Assembly: GCA_023268955.1 (NCBI GenBank)
Contig: JALRJW010000004.1
Span: 1 to 6,245, forward strand
Length of the DNA: 6,245 nucleotides
Reading direction: 5' to 3'
From: Aliarcobacter sp.
Lineage (GTDB): Bacteria > Campylobacterota > Campylobacteria > Campylobacterales > Arcobacteraceae
Shown here: positions 1 to 6,245 of the stretch, piece after piece
Layout of the letters: each line of letters starts with the position of its first letter
How positions within the stretch are numbered: position 1 is the first letter of the stretch
Notes under the pieces: generated by a model
What the model saw: the letters and a program-made list of their open reading frames with translations, nothing else
Told to the model about the DNA's origin: nothing
Database searches by the model: none
Translations under genes and position numbers: made by a program

Positions 1-2019
1 AGATAAAGACTCAGCGAAAATATCTTTTGCGTCATCTAATTCAATATTGATTTCAACACCCTTATTACCAACAACTGCCATTTTAGCAGCAGCAATTGCA
101 ATACCACCAACGTTGATATCTTTTGCAGATACTAGTAGATCTTTTTTATTAGCTTCAATTACTAAATTCCAAAGATTTAACTCTTTTGCAAAATCAACTT
201 CAGGGTGAGCACCAGCTACTTTTCCATAAAGTTTTTTAAGATATAAAGATGCACCAAACTCGCCTTTTGTTTCACCTAAGATATATAATGCATTTCCTTC
301 TTCTTTAACATATGATGGTAAAGATTTGTTAGCATCATCATTAACACCAACCATAGCAATTGCAGGAGTTGGGAATACACCAACACCATTTGTTTCATTG
401 TATAATGAAACGTTTCCACCAATAACTGGAGTGTTTAACTCTTTACAAGCTTTTTTGATACCTTCACATGCTTGTGCAAATTGCCACATTACTTCTGGGT
501 TTTGTGGGTTACCAAAGTTTAGACAATCTGTGATTGCTTTTGGAGTAGCTCCTGTCATAGCAACGTTTCTTCCTGATTCCATTACAGCTGCTGCTGCTCC
601 TAATTCAGGGTTTACATAACATTGTCTAGTATTACAATCAGCACTCATTGCTAATGCTTTTCCAGTCTCTTTTACTCTAATAACTGAAGCATCATTTTTA
701 TCTGGTCCTTTAACTGTATTTGTTTGAACCATTGAATCATATTGAGAATAAATCCATGATTTATCAACAACTTCAACATCTGCAAAAATTTGCTCAAATG
801 CAGTTTGATTAGGAATATCTTTATCTAGAGTAATATTTGCAATATCAGCTAAATATGCAGGCTCTTTTACAGGTCTATCTAATACAGGAGCTTGTTCTGA
901 AACTGGTTGAACAGGTACTTCAGCACATTTTTCACCGTGCCAGAATAATTCCATGTTTCCAGTGTTAGTTACTTCACCAATAACAGCAACATCTAATTCC
1001 CATTTTTCAAAGATATCAATAATTGCTTGTTCACAACCTTTTTTAGCACAAATAAGCATTCTTTCTTGAGATTCAGACAACATAAAGTCATAAGGAGTCA
1101 TCCCCTCTTCTCTAGCTGGTACTTTATCTAAATGCATAATCATACCAGACCCTGATCTTCCAGCCATCTCAAATGAAGATGAAGTTAATCCAGCAGCACC
1201 CATATCTTGGATACCAATAATTAAATCAGTTTTAAATAGTTCTAAACAAGCCTCTAACAATAATTTTTCAGTAAATGGATCTCCAACTTGAACAGTTGGT
1301 CTTTTTGATTCAGAATCTTCATCAAATGAAGCAGATGACATAACTGCTCCACCTAATCCATCTCTACCAGTTTTTGAACCAACATACATAACTGGATTTC
1401 CGATACCTTCAGCTTTTCCATAGAATATTTCATCAGCTTTTGCAATACCTAAGTTAAATGCATTTACAAGGTTATTTCCAGCATAACACTCTTCAAAATT
1501 AGTTTGTCCACCAATAGTAGGAACACCCATACAGTTACCATATCCACCAATACCAGCAACAACACCTCTTAAAAGGTATCTGTGTTTTTGTGCAGTTTCA
1601 GAGTTTCCTTCAATTCCAGCAAATTGAATTAAGTTCATAGACGCAACAGGTCTAGCACCCATTGTAAATACGTCTCTCATAATTCCACCAACACCGGTTG
1701 CAGCACCTTGATATGGTTCAATAAACGAAGGGTGATTGTGTGATTCCATTTTAAATACAGCAGCATATCCATCACCAATATCAATTACACCAGCATTTTC
1801 ACCTGGTCCTTGAATAACCCACGGAGCTTTTGTTGGGAAACCGCTTAAATATTTTTTACTAGATTTGTATGAACAGTGTTCTGACCACATAGCAGAGAAA
1901 ATACCAATTTCAACGTGATTTGGATCTCTTCCAAGAATTTCTTTAATGTTGTCTAATTCATCAAGTGTTAAAGAGTGTGCTAATGCCATCTCTTCAAGAT
2001 TCATCTCTTGTTTTTGCAT
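1..2019 (-). CDS. purL: Phosphoribosylformylglycinamidine synthase, large subunit PurL (3' end cut off by window)
   Basis: This enzyme makes FGAM from FGAR, ATP and glutamine-derived ammonia in cytoplasmic de novo purine synthesis. I translated it by hand from 2019 to base 1: one open frame of 673 codons with no frameshift. Small-type PurL proteins are about 730-745 residues, so roughly 65 C-terminal residues lie outside the window. Visible motifs are WSEHCSYK (residues 45-52, catalytic-type His48), an ATP-binding stretch GPGENAGVIDIGDG, ESHNHPS (92-98), GGIMRDVFTMGARP (around 112-125), IQDMGAAGL (270-278), LSESQERML (314-322), DCLNFGNP (498-505) and GGNVSLYNET (534-543). There is no glutaminase domain, so it should need separate PurS and PurQ, which are not in this window. 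In-frame ATGs also occur at 2004 and 1989; I chose 2019 because a TAAGG ribosome site lies 6 nt upstream of it. The upstream gene is co-directional but 73 bp away, and a separate promoter lies in the gap. Identity is near certain. Confidence 0.97.
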   Translation of the reverse strand, partial: MQKQEMNLEEMALAHSLTLDELDNIKEILGRDPNHVEIGIFSAMWSEHCSYKSSKKYLSGFPTKAPWVIQGPGENAGVIDIGDGYAAVFKMESHNHPSFIEPYQGAATGVGGIMRDVFTMGARPVASMNLIQFAGIEGNSETAQKHRYLLRGVVAGIGGYGNCMGVPTIGGQTNFEECYAGNNLVNAFNLGIAKADEIFYGKAEGIGNPVMYVGSKTGRDGLGGAVMSSASFDEDSESKRPTVQVGDPFTEKLLLEACLELFKTDLIIGIQDMGAAGLTSSSFEMAGRSGSGMIMHLDKVPAREEGMTPYDFMLSESQERMLICAKKGCEQAIIDIFEKWELDVAVIGEVTNTGNMELFWHGEKCAEVPVQPVSEQAPVLDRPVKEPAYLADIANITLDKDIPNQTAFEQIFADVEVVDKSWIYSQYDSMVQTNTVKGPDKNDASVIRVKETGKALAMSADCNTRQCYVNPELGAAAAVMESGRNVAMTGATPKAITDCLNFGNPQNPEVMWQFAQACEGIKKACKELNTPVIGGNVSLYNETNGVGVFPTPAIAMVGVNDDANKSLPSYVKEEGNALYILGETKGEFGASLYLKKLYGKVAGAHPEVDFAKELNLWNLVIEANKKDLLVSAKDINVGGIAIAAAKMAVVGNKGVEINIELDDAKDIFAESLS

Positions 2020-2025
2020 CTTTAG

Positions 2026-2030
2026 CCTTA
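2026..2030 (-). promoter_or_regulatory. Ribosome binding site of purL
   Basis: TAAGG on the minus strand lies 6 nt before the ATG at 2019. This supports 2019 over the two downstream in-frame ATGs at 2004 and 1989, neither of which has a comparable purine-rich site at that distance. Confidence 0.75.
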
Positions 2031-2062
2031 TTGTTAGTTTGGATTGTTTATTAAATTTTGCG

Positions 2063-2068
2063 ATTATA
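2063..2068 (-). promoter_or_regulatory. Predicted -10 element of the purL promoter
   Basis: A perfect TATAAT on the minus strand would start transcription near 2056 and give a leader of about 37 nt before purL. No -35 hexamer stands out at 16-18 bp. That is usual for housekeeping promoters in Campylobacterota, which rely on the -10 box and AT-rich upstream sequence. It lies in the gap after the upstream wall-enzyme gene, so purL is probably not dependent on read-through. It is a sequence match only. Confidence 0.6.
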
Positions 2069-2092
2069 TCTAAAATGAAGTTAACTTTTGTT

Positions 2093-3055
2093 TTAGTCTT
2101 CTAATAATATTTTTACTTGATTATTTTCTAGTGTTACTATTAATTCTTTTTTGCCTTTAAAATCTACTGTTGGACTTTTGTAAATCTCATCCATTATTAT
2201 TCTGTAAAATATTTTATTTTCTTCGTTAGGATAAGGAGAAATGTCAAAATTATAAAGTTTTATATCTTTGATTTCATCTTTATCAAAGACTCTTTTTTTG
2301 TAGTTATAAAACTCTTTAAAACCACTTTGATCTTTTTTTCTAAAATCTTCAGAATAAAAATTTATATATTCTTCAAAATTAGAAACTTTCCAAGCATATT
2401 GCCAAGAATAAATTGTTGCCATTATTTTTGATAAATCACTTTTTGATGTTTTAGGAATATTTTCATCTGCAGTTATAATTAAGGTTTTATCATGATTTAA
2501 ATAACTATCAAGCTTTAACAAATTTTCATTATCTAAAGCAATACAACCTTCTGTATATTTTTCTCTATTACCATTTAAAGGCATCCCATGAATCCAAATA
2601 CCATAACCATTTTTATTTTTAGACTTATCAAACGTATTTGGATAAGAAGTAACTAGGGCTAAAGGACCATAAAACTGATCAAGATTTTCTTTTTTGTGGA
2701 CAATATCATAAACTCCAATTGGAGTTTTTTTATCACCTTCTACTTTTTTATCTCCATCGAACTCACCAGTTATGACTTCATTTGAAAATAATTTTGTAAA
2801 ATTATGATTATTGTTTTCATATAAGAATATTTTCTTATGTTTTTTTTGAGTATAAATTATATATTTTTTTGTTTCATAATATCCTAATGTTATATCTTTA
2901 TTTTTAAAATATTCATCCCAATATTTTTCATCTGTTAATTGTGAATTTAAAATTTTCTCTACTTCATTCAAGCCCTTAAGCCTGTAAATTTCAACTAAAT
3001 CTTTTGCAAAAATATTTGTAGAAAAAAATATTATTATTAAAAAAACTATTTTCAA
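2093..3055 (-). CDS. csd6: Csd6/Pgp2-like periplasmic L,D-carboxypeptidase (YkuD fold) with C-terminal NTF2-like domain
   Basis: This is a predicted periplasmic peptidoglycan-trimming enzyme of 320 residues. It has a signal peptide (about 1-17, hydrophobic, ending IFA), then an N-terminal region to about residue 95. The YkuD catalytic domain follows (about 96-200), with the lead-in KKTPIGVYD, the catalytic-type WIHGMP (His156) and TEGCIAL (nucleophile Cys171). The C-terminal domain (about 205-320) looks NTF2-like, with a pattern of tryptophan and tyrosine (YSWQYAWK, then YINFYSEDF). The order and length match Helicobacter pylori Csd6 (about 330 aa) and Campylobacter jejuni Pgp2, which cut tetrapeptide stems to tripeptides and are needed for helical shape. 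The position after GCI is Ala, not the Arg of classical crosslinking L,D-transpeptidases. The start is TTG at 3055: a strong AAGGA lies 5 nt upstream and the next in-frame ATG is near residue 209, inside the protein. It diverges from the M23 gene across 81 bp. Carboxypeptidase rather than transpeptidase activity is inferred from family membership. Confidence 0.85.
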   Translation of the reverse strand: MKIVFLIIIFFSTNIFAKDLVEIYRLKGLNEVEKILNSQLTDEKYWDEYFKNKDITLGYYETKKYIIYTQKKHKKIFLYENNNHNFTKLFSNEVITGEFDGDKKVEGDKKTPIGVYDIVHKKENLDQFYGPLALVTSYPNTFDKSKNKNGYGIWIHGMPLNGNREKYTEGCIALDNENLLKLDSYLNHDKTLIITADENIPKTSKSDLSKIMATIYSWQYAWKVSNFEEYINFYSEDFRKKDQSGFKEFYNYKKRVFDKDEIKDIKLYNFDISPYPNEENKIFYRIIMDEIYKSPTVDFKGKKELIVTLENNQVKILLED

Positions 3056-3060
3056 AGTTA

Positions 3061-3065
3061 TCCTT
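3061..3065 (-). promoter_or_regulatory. Strong ribosome binding site for a TTG start
   Basis: AAGGA on the minus strand stands 5 nt before TTG (3055-3053). This site decides the start of the Csd6-like gene: it places the initiator directly before the signal peptide, and no ATG or GTG gives a secreted product. A good ribosome site paired with a weak start codon suggests moderate translation. Confidence 0.8.
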
Positions 3066-3084
3066 AAAAGTATGTTAAAGGTGG

Positions 3085-3098
3085 ATATTGTACAATAT
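3085..3098. promoter_or_regulatory. Palindromic, probably bidirectional promoter core between the two wall-hydrolase genes
   Basis: ATATTGTACAATAT is a perfect 14-bp palindrome in the 81-bp divergent gap. It carries TACAAT on the plus strand (3091-3096) and the same hexamer on the minus strand (3092-3087), sharing the central TA. Read as -10 boxes, they predict starts near 3103 (leader about 34 nt to the ATG at 3137) and near 3080 (leader about 25 nt to the TTG at 3055). Both are reasonable, and each leader keeps its gene's ribosome site. The palindrome could instead be, or also be, a repressor operator. Confidence 0.55.
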
Positions 3099-3136
3099 TG
3101 TCTTAAAAATTAAGCTTTAAAGTATTTGGGATAGTA

Positions 3137-4324
3137 ATGGGTAAAATATTAATAATTTTTTTAACGATGATATCTTTTTTGTTTTCTTCTGTTGAAGTAA
3201 AAGAGTTACAATGGCCAAAGGGTGAAACCTTTATAACTTTTTTAGATAAATATGGTATTGACCAAAAATTTTACTTTGATTTAGAAAAAGAGGACAAAGA
3301 GCTATGTTCTGAAATAAATGCTGATACTTGGTTTTACTTATATGAAAATGAAAATAATACCTTAAATCAAGTTCTAATACCTATTTCAGAAGAGATTCAA
3401 ATACACATTTATCAAGATGAAAACAATGATTACAAATTCCAAACTTTACCAGTTGATTATTATGAATTAAGTGAAACTATTGCTTTACCTATAAAAAATT
3501 CAGTTGCATATGATCTTCAAGAGGCTACTGGTGATGCTATGCTTGCTGGACAGTTAAAATCAATATTCAAAGACGCTGTAAACTTTAGAAAAATGCAAAA
3601 AGGTGACTTTATTTCTATTAATTATAGAATTAAAACTTTAATGGGAAGACCTTTTGGTATGCCAGTTATTGATGCAGCTATGGTTCAAATAAATGGAAAA
3701 GAGTATTTTAGATTTAGAAATTTAGACGATGATAAATATTACGATGAAAAAGGAAATGGTTTTACGAAATCTTACTTTTTTAGTATTCCTTTAACATATT
3801 CAAGAATTTCAAGTCATTTTACTACAAAAAGATATCATCCTGTTTTAAAAAGGTATAGAGCCCATTTAGGAACAGATTTTGCAGCTCCAAGGGGTAGAAA
3901 AATCTTTGCTGCTGCTGATGGAAGAGTAATATTTGTTGGAAACAAAGGTGGATATGGAAAAACAATTATTATTCAACACTCAAATGGATACAGAACATTA
4001 TATGCCCATCAAAATAGATTTAATCCTAAAATCAAATCTGGATTAAAAGTTAAAAAAGGTGATCACATAGGATATGTTGGTAATACAGGACTAAGTTCAG
4101 GTCCTCATTTGCATTTGGGATTGTATAAAAATGGTGTTGCAGTAAATCCATTAAAAGTAATAAAAAAACCAAACACAAAATCCCTAGAAGGGCCTAAAAA
4201 AGTAGCATTTATAAACAGTATTAAACAATTAAAAAATGAACTAATAAGTGAAACACAAAAAGAAAATCCAAATTTACCAACAAAGATGGATAGACTAACA
4301 TACAAAAATGATTTAGAAATTTAA
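3137..4324 (+). CDS. csd3: Csd3/HdpA-like M23 (LytM) peptidoglycan metallopeptidase
   Basis: This is a predicted zinc D,D-endopeptidase/D,D-carboxypeptidase of the periplasm, 395 residues against about 400 for H. pylori Csd3. It has a signal peptide (about 1-18). An N-terminal inhibitory-type domain (about 20-110) includes WPKGETF and IPISEEIQIHI (81-91). A middle domain (about 111-210) includes LPIKNSVAYD and GRPFGMP. The LytM catalytic domain runs about 220-340. Zinc ligands fit HLGTD (His243, Asp247) and HLH (His324, His326), with the accessory YAH at 289-291, so the site is complete. A charged, lysine-rich tail (about 342-395) follows. In Csd3 an N-terminal domain glutamate caps the zinc and keeps the enzyme latent; Glu85 or Glu86 here is a candidate, by inference. 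The ATG at 3137 has a modest GGGA 5 nt upstream and starts the signal peptide directly. It diverges from the Csd6-like gene and is followed after 11 bp by mgtE. The family is certain; the exact Csd3 orthology is likely. Confidence 0.9.
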   Translation: MGKILIIFLTMISFLFSSVEVKELQWPKGETFITFLDKYGIDQKFYFDLEKEDKELCSEINADTWFYLYENENNTLNQVLIPISEEIQIHIYQDENNDYKFQTLPVDYYELSETIALPIKNSVAYDLQEATGDAMLAGQLKSIFKDAVNFRKMQKGDFISINYRIKTLMGRPFGMPVIDAAMVQINGKEYFRFRNLDDDKYYDEKGNGFTKSYFFSIPLTYSRISSHFTTKRYHPVLKRYRAHLGTDFAAPRGRKIFAAADGRVIFVGNKGGYGKTIIIQHSNGYRTLYAHQNRFNPKIKSGLKVKKGDHIGYVGNTGLSSGPHLHLGLYKNGVAVNPLKVIKKPNTKSLEGPKKVAFINSIKQLKNELISETQKENPNLPTKMDRLTYKNDLEI

Positions 4325-4335
4325 AAAGAGTAATA

Positions 4336-5688
4336 ATGCCTCAATCTTCAAGAGTAATAAGTGATCCAACTATTCTAATTGAAAAATTAGAAGAACTACA
4401 TCCTGCTGATATTGCCCAATCATTAAAGAAGATTGAAAAAGAAGATGAAAAACTTTTCTTTGAAATTTTAGATAATCTTCCAGATGATATTTTAGGTGAA
4501 GTTTTACTTGAACTTCCTGAAAGTCTAAAAGATGATGCTTACGAGCATTTATCAATTGAAAAACTTCAAGATGCCATTGATGAACTAGAATCCGATGACC
4601 AAACAGACTTAATTATTGAGATTGAAGATTATAATAAAGAAAAAGCAAAAGAGGTTTTTGAAGGTCTTGAAGAGGAAGACCAAAAAGATATTAATTGGCT
4701 TAGAAACTATGAAGAAGATGAAGCTGGTTCATATATGCAAACGGAGCTTTTTTCTGCAAACATAAATGAAACTATTTCAAATTCAATAGAGAGACTTAAA
4801 AAAGCAAAAGAGGAAGATGAACTAGAAAATATTCATCAAGTTTATGTAACAGATGATGAAGGAACTTTATTAGCTTCAATTTTACTTGAAGATCTTATTA
4901 TTTATGATTATAAACAAACCTACAAACAACTTATTGATTCAAAAGAGAACAATTTCTCACCTTTTTATGTACATGATAAAGATGATATTGATGATGTAGC
5001 TAAAAAATTTGAGCAATATAATTTATCTGTTGTGGCTGTAATTGGCTATAAAGGTATGCTAATAGGTAGAATTACTTCAGATGATATTATTGATGTAATT
5101 GAACAAAATGCAACTGAACAAATGTATCAATTAGCAGGGGTAAATGAAGATTTTGAGCATGAAGATAATCTTGTAGCTACAGCTAAAAAAAGAGCTTTGT
5201 GGCTATTTTTAAATTTAGGAACTGCTATTTTAGCTTCACTTGTAATTGGAATATTTGATCAAACTATTCAAGCTTATGTTGCACTAGCTGTTTTAATGCC
5301 AATTGTTGCTTCTATGGGTGGAAATGCAGGAACTCAAACACTAGCTGTTATGGTAAGACAGTTAGCATTGGGAGATATTGAATTAGAGAATTCAAAAGAT
5401 GCCATAAAAAAAGAGGTTTTCATATCTTTGTTTAATGGATTTATTTTTGCAATAATAATGGGAATTATCGCTTGGGCTTGGTTTGATGAAAAACTTCTAG
5501 GAGTAGTTATAGGTTTATCAATGGTAATAAATCTATTTAGCGCAGGCTTTTTTGGAGCAGGAATCCCATTAGTTTTAAAGAAATTTGATATTGACCCTGC
5601 AATTGGAAGTACAGTTTTACTTACGACTGTGACTGATATTGTAGGTTTCTTTAGCTTTTTAGGATTAGCTAAAATTATATTGCTTTAA
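4336..5688 (+). CDS. mgtE: Magnesium channel/transporter MgtE
   Basis: This is an inner-membrane Mg2+ channel of 450 residues, full family length. Its parts are an acidic helical N domain (1 to about 128), the linker motif EAGSYM (129-134), and two CBS domains (about 138-200 and 204-262). A connecting helix (about 252-280) leads to five membrane segments (about 287-309, 312-338, 362-383, 386-412, 424-450). The pore motifs are present: PIVASMGGNAGTQT (322-335) and, near the end, DPAIGS (420-425) and TTVTD with Asp434, which aligns with the selectivity Asp432 of Thermus MgtE. The cytosolic domains of the family close the pore when internal Mg2+ is high. Three sensing positions here carry amides (Asn229, Asn258, Gln262). 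The ATG lies 11 bp after the M23 gene with only a weak AGAG ribosome site, which suggests transcription and perhaps translation coupled to the gene before it. No Mg2+ riboswitch leader fits in that gap. Confidence 0.95.
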   Translation: MPQSSRVISDPTILIEKLEELHPADIAQSLKKIEKEDEKLFFEILDNLPDDILGEVLLELPESLKDDAYEHLSIEKLQDAIDELESDDQTDLIIEIEDYNKEKAKEVFEGLEEEDQKDINWLRNYEEDEAGSYMQTELFSANINETISNSIERLKKAKEEDELENIHQVYVTDDEGTLLASILLEDLIIYDYKQTYKQLIDSKENNFSPFYVHDKDDIDDVAKKFEQYNLSVVAVIGYKGMLIGRITSDDIIDVIEQNATEQMYQLAGVNEDFEHEDNLVATAKKRALWLFLNLGTAILASLVIGIFDQTIQAYVALAVLMPIVASMGGNAGTQTLAVMVRQLALGDIELENSKDAIKKEVFISLFNGFIFAIIMGIIAWAWFDEKLLGVVIGLSMVINLFSAGFFGAGIPLVLKKFDIDPAIGSTVLLTTVTDIVGFFSFLGLAKIILL

Positions 5689-5744
5689 TCTATAGATATT
5701 TGCTCATTTATTTATTTTTGGATTTAGTTGTTTTTTATTTAATT

Positions 5745-5750
5745 AAAGGA
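5745..5750 (+). promoter_or_regulatory. Ribosome binding site of the lipoprotein gene
   Basis: AAAGGA lies 6 nt before the ATG at 5757, the best ribosome site on the plus strand of the window. The rest of the 68-bp gap after mgtE (5689-5756) is T-rich and holds neither a convincing terminator hairpin nor a clear -10 box, so read-through from mgtE is possible. Confidence 0.75.
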
Positions 5751-5756
5751 AAGAAA

Positions 5757-6245
5757 ATGTTCAAATTAGGATTAAACAAAATTATTAGTACATTTTCATC
5801 TTTAATAATACTGTTATTTATAACTGGATGTACTTCAATTACAGGCCATAAACAAAGTTTAAATGACTTTGATATGAATTTAAAAAATCAGAAATGTGAC
5901 TATACAATGATTGATGAAAAAATTCAAAATGATGATGACACTATTTTATGGGGAATTCAAGGTGGATCTTTAGCTAGAAACTGCATGAATTATAAAAAAA
6001 GTAATGAACTTTTTGATGAAGCTGAAAAAAAGTATAAAGAAGATGTTGATAAAGATGGAATAGTTTCAAATGCTGGAGAGAGTGTTAAAAGTGTTTTAGT
6101 TAATAACAATATTAATGATTATGAAGGAAATACTTATGAAAAAATCATGGTTAATACTTATAAAGCGTTAAATTTTGCAAGTATCAATGATCATGCTAGT
6201 GCAAGGGTTGAATTTAATAGAGCTTTAGATAGACAAAGAAGAGCA
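5757..6245 (+). CDS. Membrane-anchored lipoprotein, COG3014-like (3' end cut off by window)
   Basis: The frame is open from the ATG at 5757 to the window edge: 163 codons, no stop. Residues 1-24 form a lipoprotein signal peptide with the lipobox ITGC, which places the lipidated Cys at residue 25. The residue after it is Thr, not Asp, which in proteobacteria suggests sorting to the outer membrane. The mature part is rich in Asn, Asp and Lys. It contains YEGNTYEKIMVNTYKALN (about 123-140) and then a helical stretch ARVEFNRALDRQRRA (149-163), which resembles a TPR-like helical pair and the conserved core of uncharacterised COG3014 lipoproteins as I remember them. Members of that family are roughly 400-500 residues, so most of this gene lies outside the window. 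In other proteobacteria I recall this family beside YcfL- and LpoB-like lipoproteins, which act with penicillin-binding proteins. That would suit the wall-enzyme neighbours, but it is an inference. No function is assigned. Confidence 0.8.
   Translation, partial: MFKLGLNKIISTFSSLIILLFITGCTSITGHKQSLNDFDMNLKNQKCDYTMIDEKIQNDDDTILWGIQGGSLARNCMNYKKSNELFDEAEKKYKEDVDKDGIVSNAGESVKSVLVNNNINDYEGNTYEKIMVNTYKALNFASINDHASARVEFNRALDRQRRA

Noticed and set aside
326..619. 97-codon open frame on the plus strand
   Set aside because: It lies wholly inside purL on the opposite strand. The purL frame is continuous and carries family motifs here, and this frame has no recognisable domain or ribosome site.
601..640. 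Cys-rich CNTRQCYVNP stretch in PurL, considered as a metal site
   Set aside because: It aligns with the variable loop found here in other PurL proteins (C-N-x-R pattern). Two cysteines without partners do not support a metal site.
1987..2004. Alternative purL starts at ATG 2004 and ATG 1989
   Set aside because: The TAAGG site is correctly spaced only for ATG 2019; the other two ATGs would lie 21 and 36 nt from it.
4105..4305. 66-codon open frame on the minus strand
   Set aside because: Antisense to the conserved HLH motif and tail of the M23 gene; the hydrophobic translation is the usual shadow of an AT-rich lysine-coding strand.
4370..4555. 61-codon open frame on the minus strand
   Set aside because: Antisense to the N domain of mgtE, with no ribosome site and no motif.
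5688..5697. 10-bp palindrome ATCTATAGAT at the stop codon of mgtE, considered as a terminator or -10 box
   Set aside because: It has no loop and cannot form a stable hairpin, and no run of T follows directly. As a -10 box, TATAGA is a poor match and common in such AT-rich DNA.
5726..5745. T-rich run before the lipoprotein gene, considered as an intrinsic terminator for mgtE
   Set aside because: No G+C-containing stem precedes the T run.

Overview
The window (6,245 bp, strongly AT-rich) looks like chromosomal DNA from a Campylobacterota bacterium, most likely of the Arcobacter group. The basis is the low G+C, the codon use (AAA, GAA, TTA and ATT dominate), a small-type PurL, and two wall hydrolases that match the Helicobacter/Campylobacter cell-shape enzymes Csd6/Pgp2 and Csd3/HdpA/Pgp3. 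The genus is inferred from general resemblance and no database was searched.

Layout. Minus strand: purL (FGAM synthase, large subunit) starts at 2019 and runs off the left edge, with 673 residues present. Just upstream of it in the same direction is a YkuD-fold L,D-carboxypeptidase/transpeptidase (3055-2093, TTG start) with a C-terminal NTF2-like domain, the layout of Csd6. Plus strand: an M23 peptidase like Csd3 (3137-4324), then after 11 bp the Mg2+ channel MgtE (4336-5688), then after 68 bp a lipoprotein resembling the COG3014 family (5757 to the right edge, cut off). No tRNA, rRNA, CRISPR array, insertion sequence or phage gene was seen, and no stretch over 100 bp lacks a gene.

How the genes relate. 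The central feature is a head-to-head pair of peptidoglycan-trimming enzymes separated by 81 bp. The intergenic space holds a perfect 14-bp palindrome that places the same TACAAT -10-like hexamer on both strands, overlapping by two bases. This suggests a symmetric bidirectional promoter that co-expresses the two enzymes, which would act in succession on muropeptides: Csd3-type D,D-cleavage of crosslinks and pentapeptides, then Csd6-type trimming of tetrapeptide to tripeptide. mgtE is probably co-transcribed with the M23 gene. purL has its own TATAAT-type promoter in the 73-bp gap in front of it.

Most of the window is ordinary core genome. The items most worth checking are the shared symmetric promoter of the two cell-shape genes, and three acidic-to-amide replacements in MgtE at positions that align with known Mg2+-sensing residues of the Thermus enzyme. 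I found no clearly new multi-gene system.
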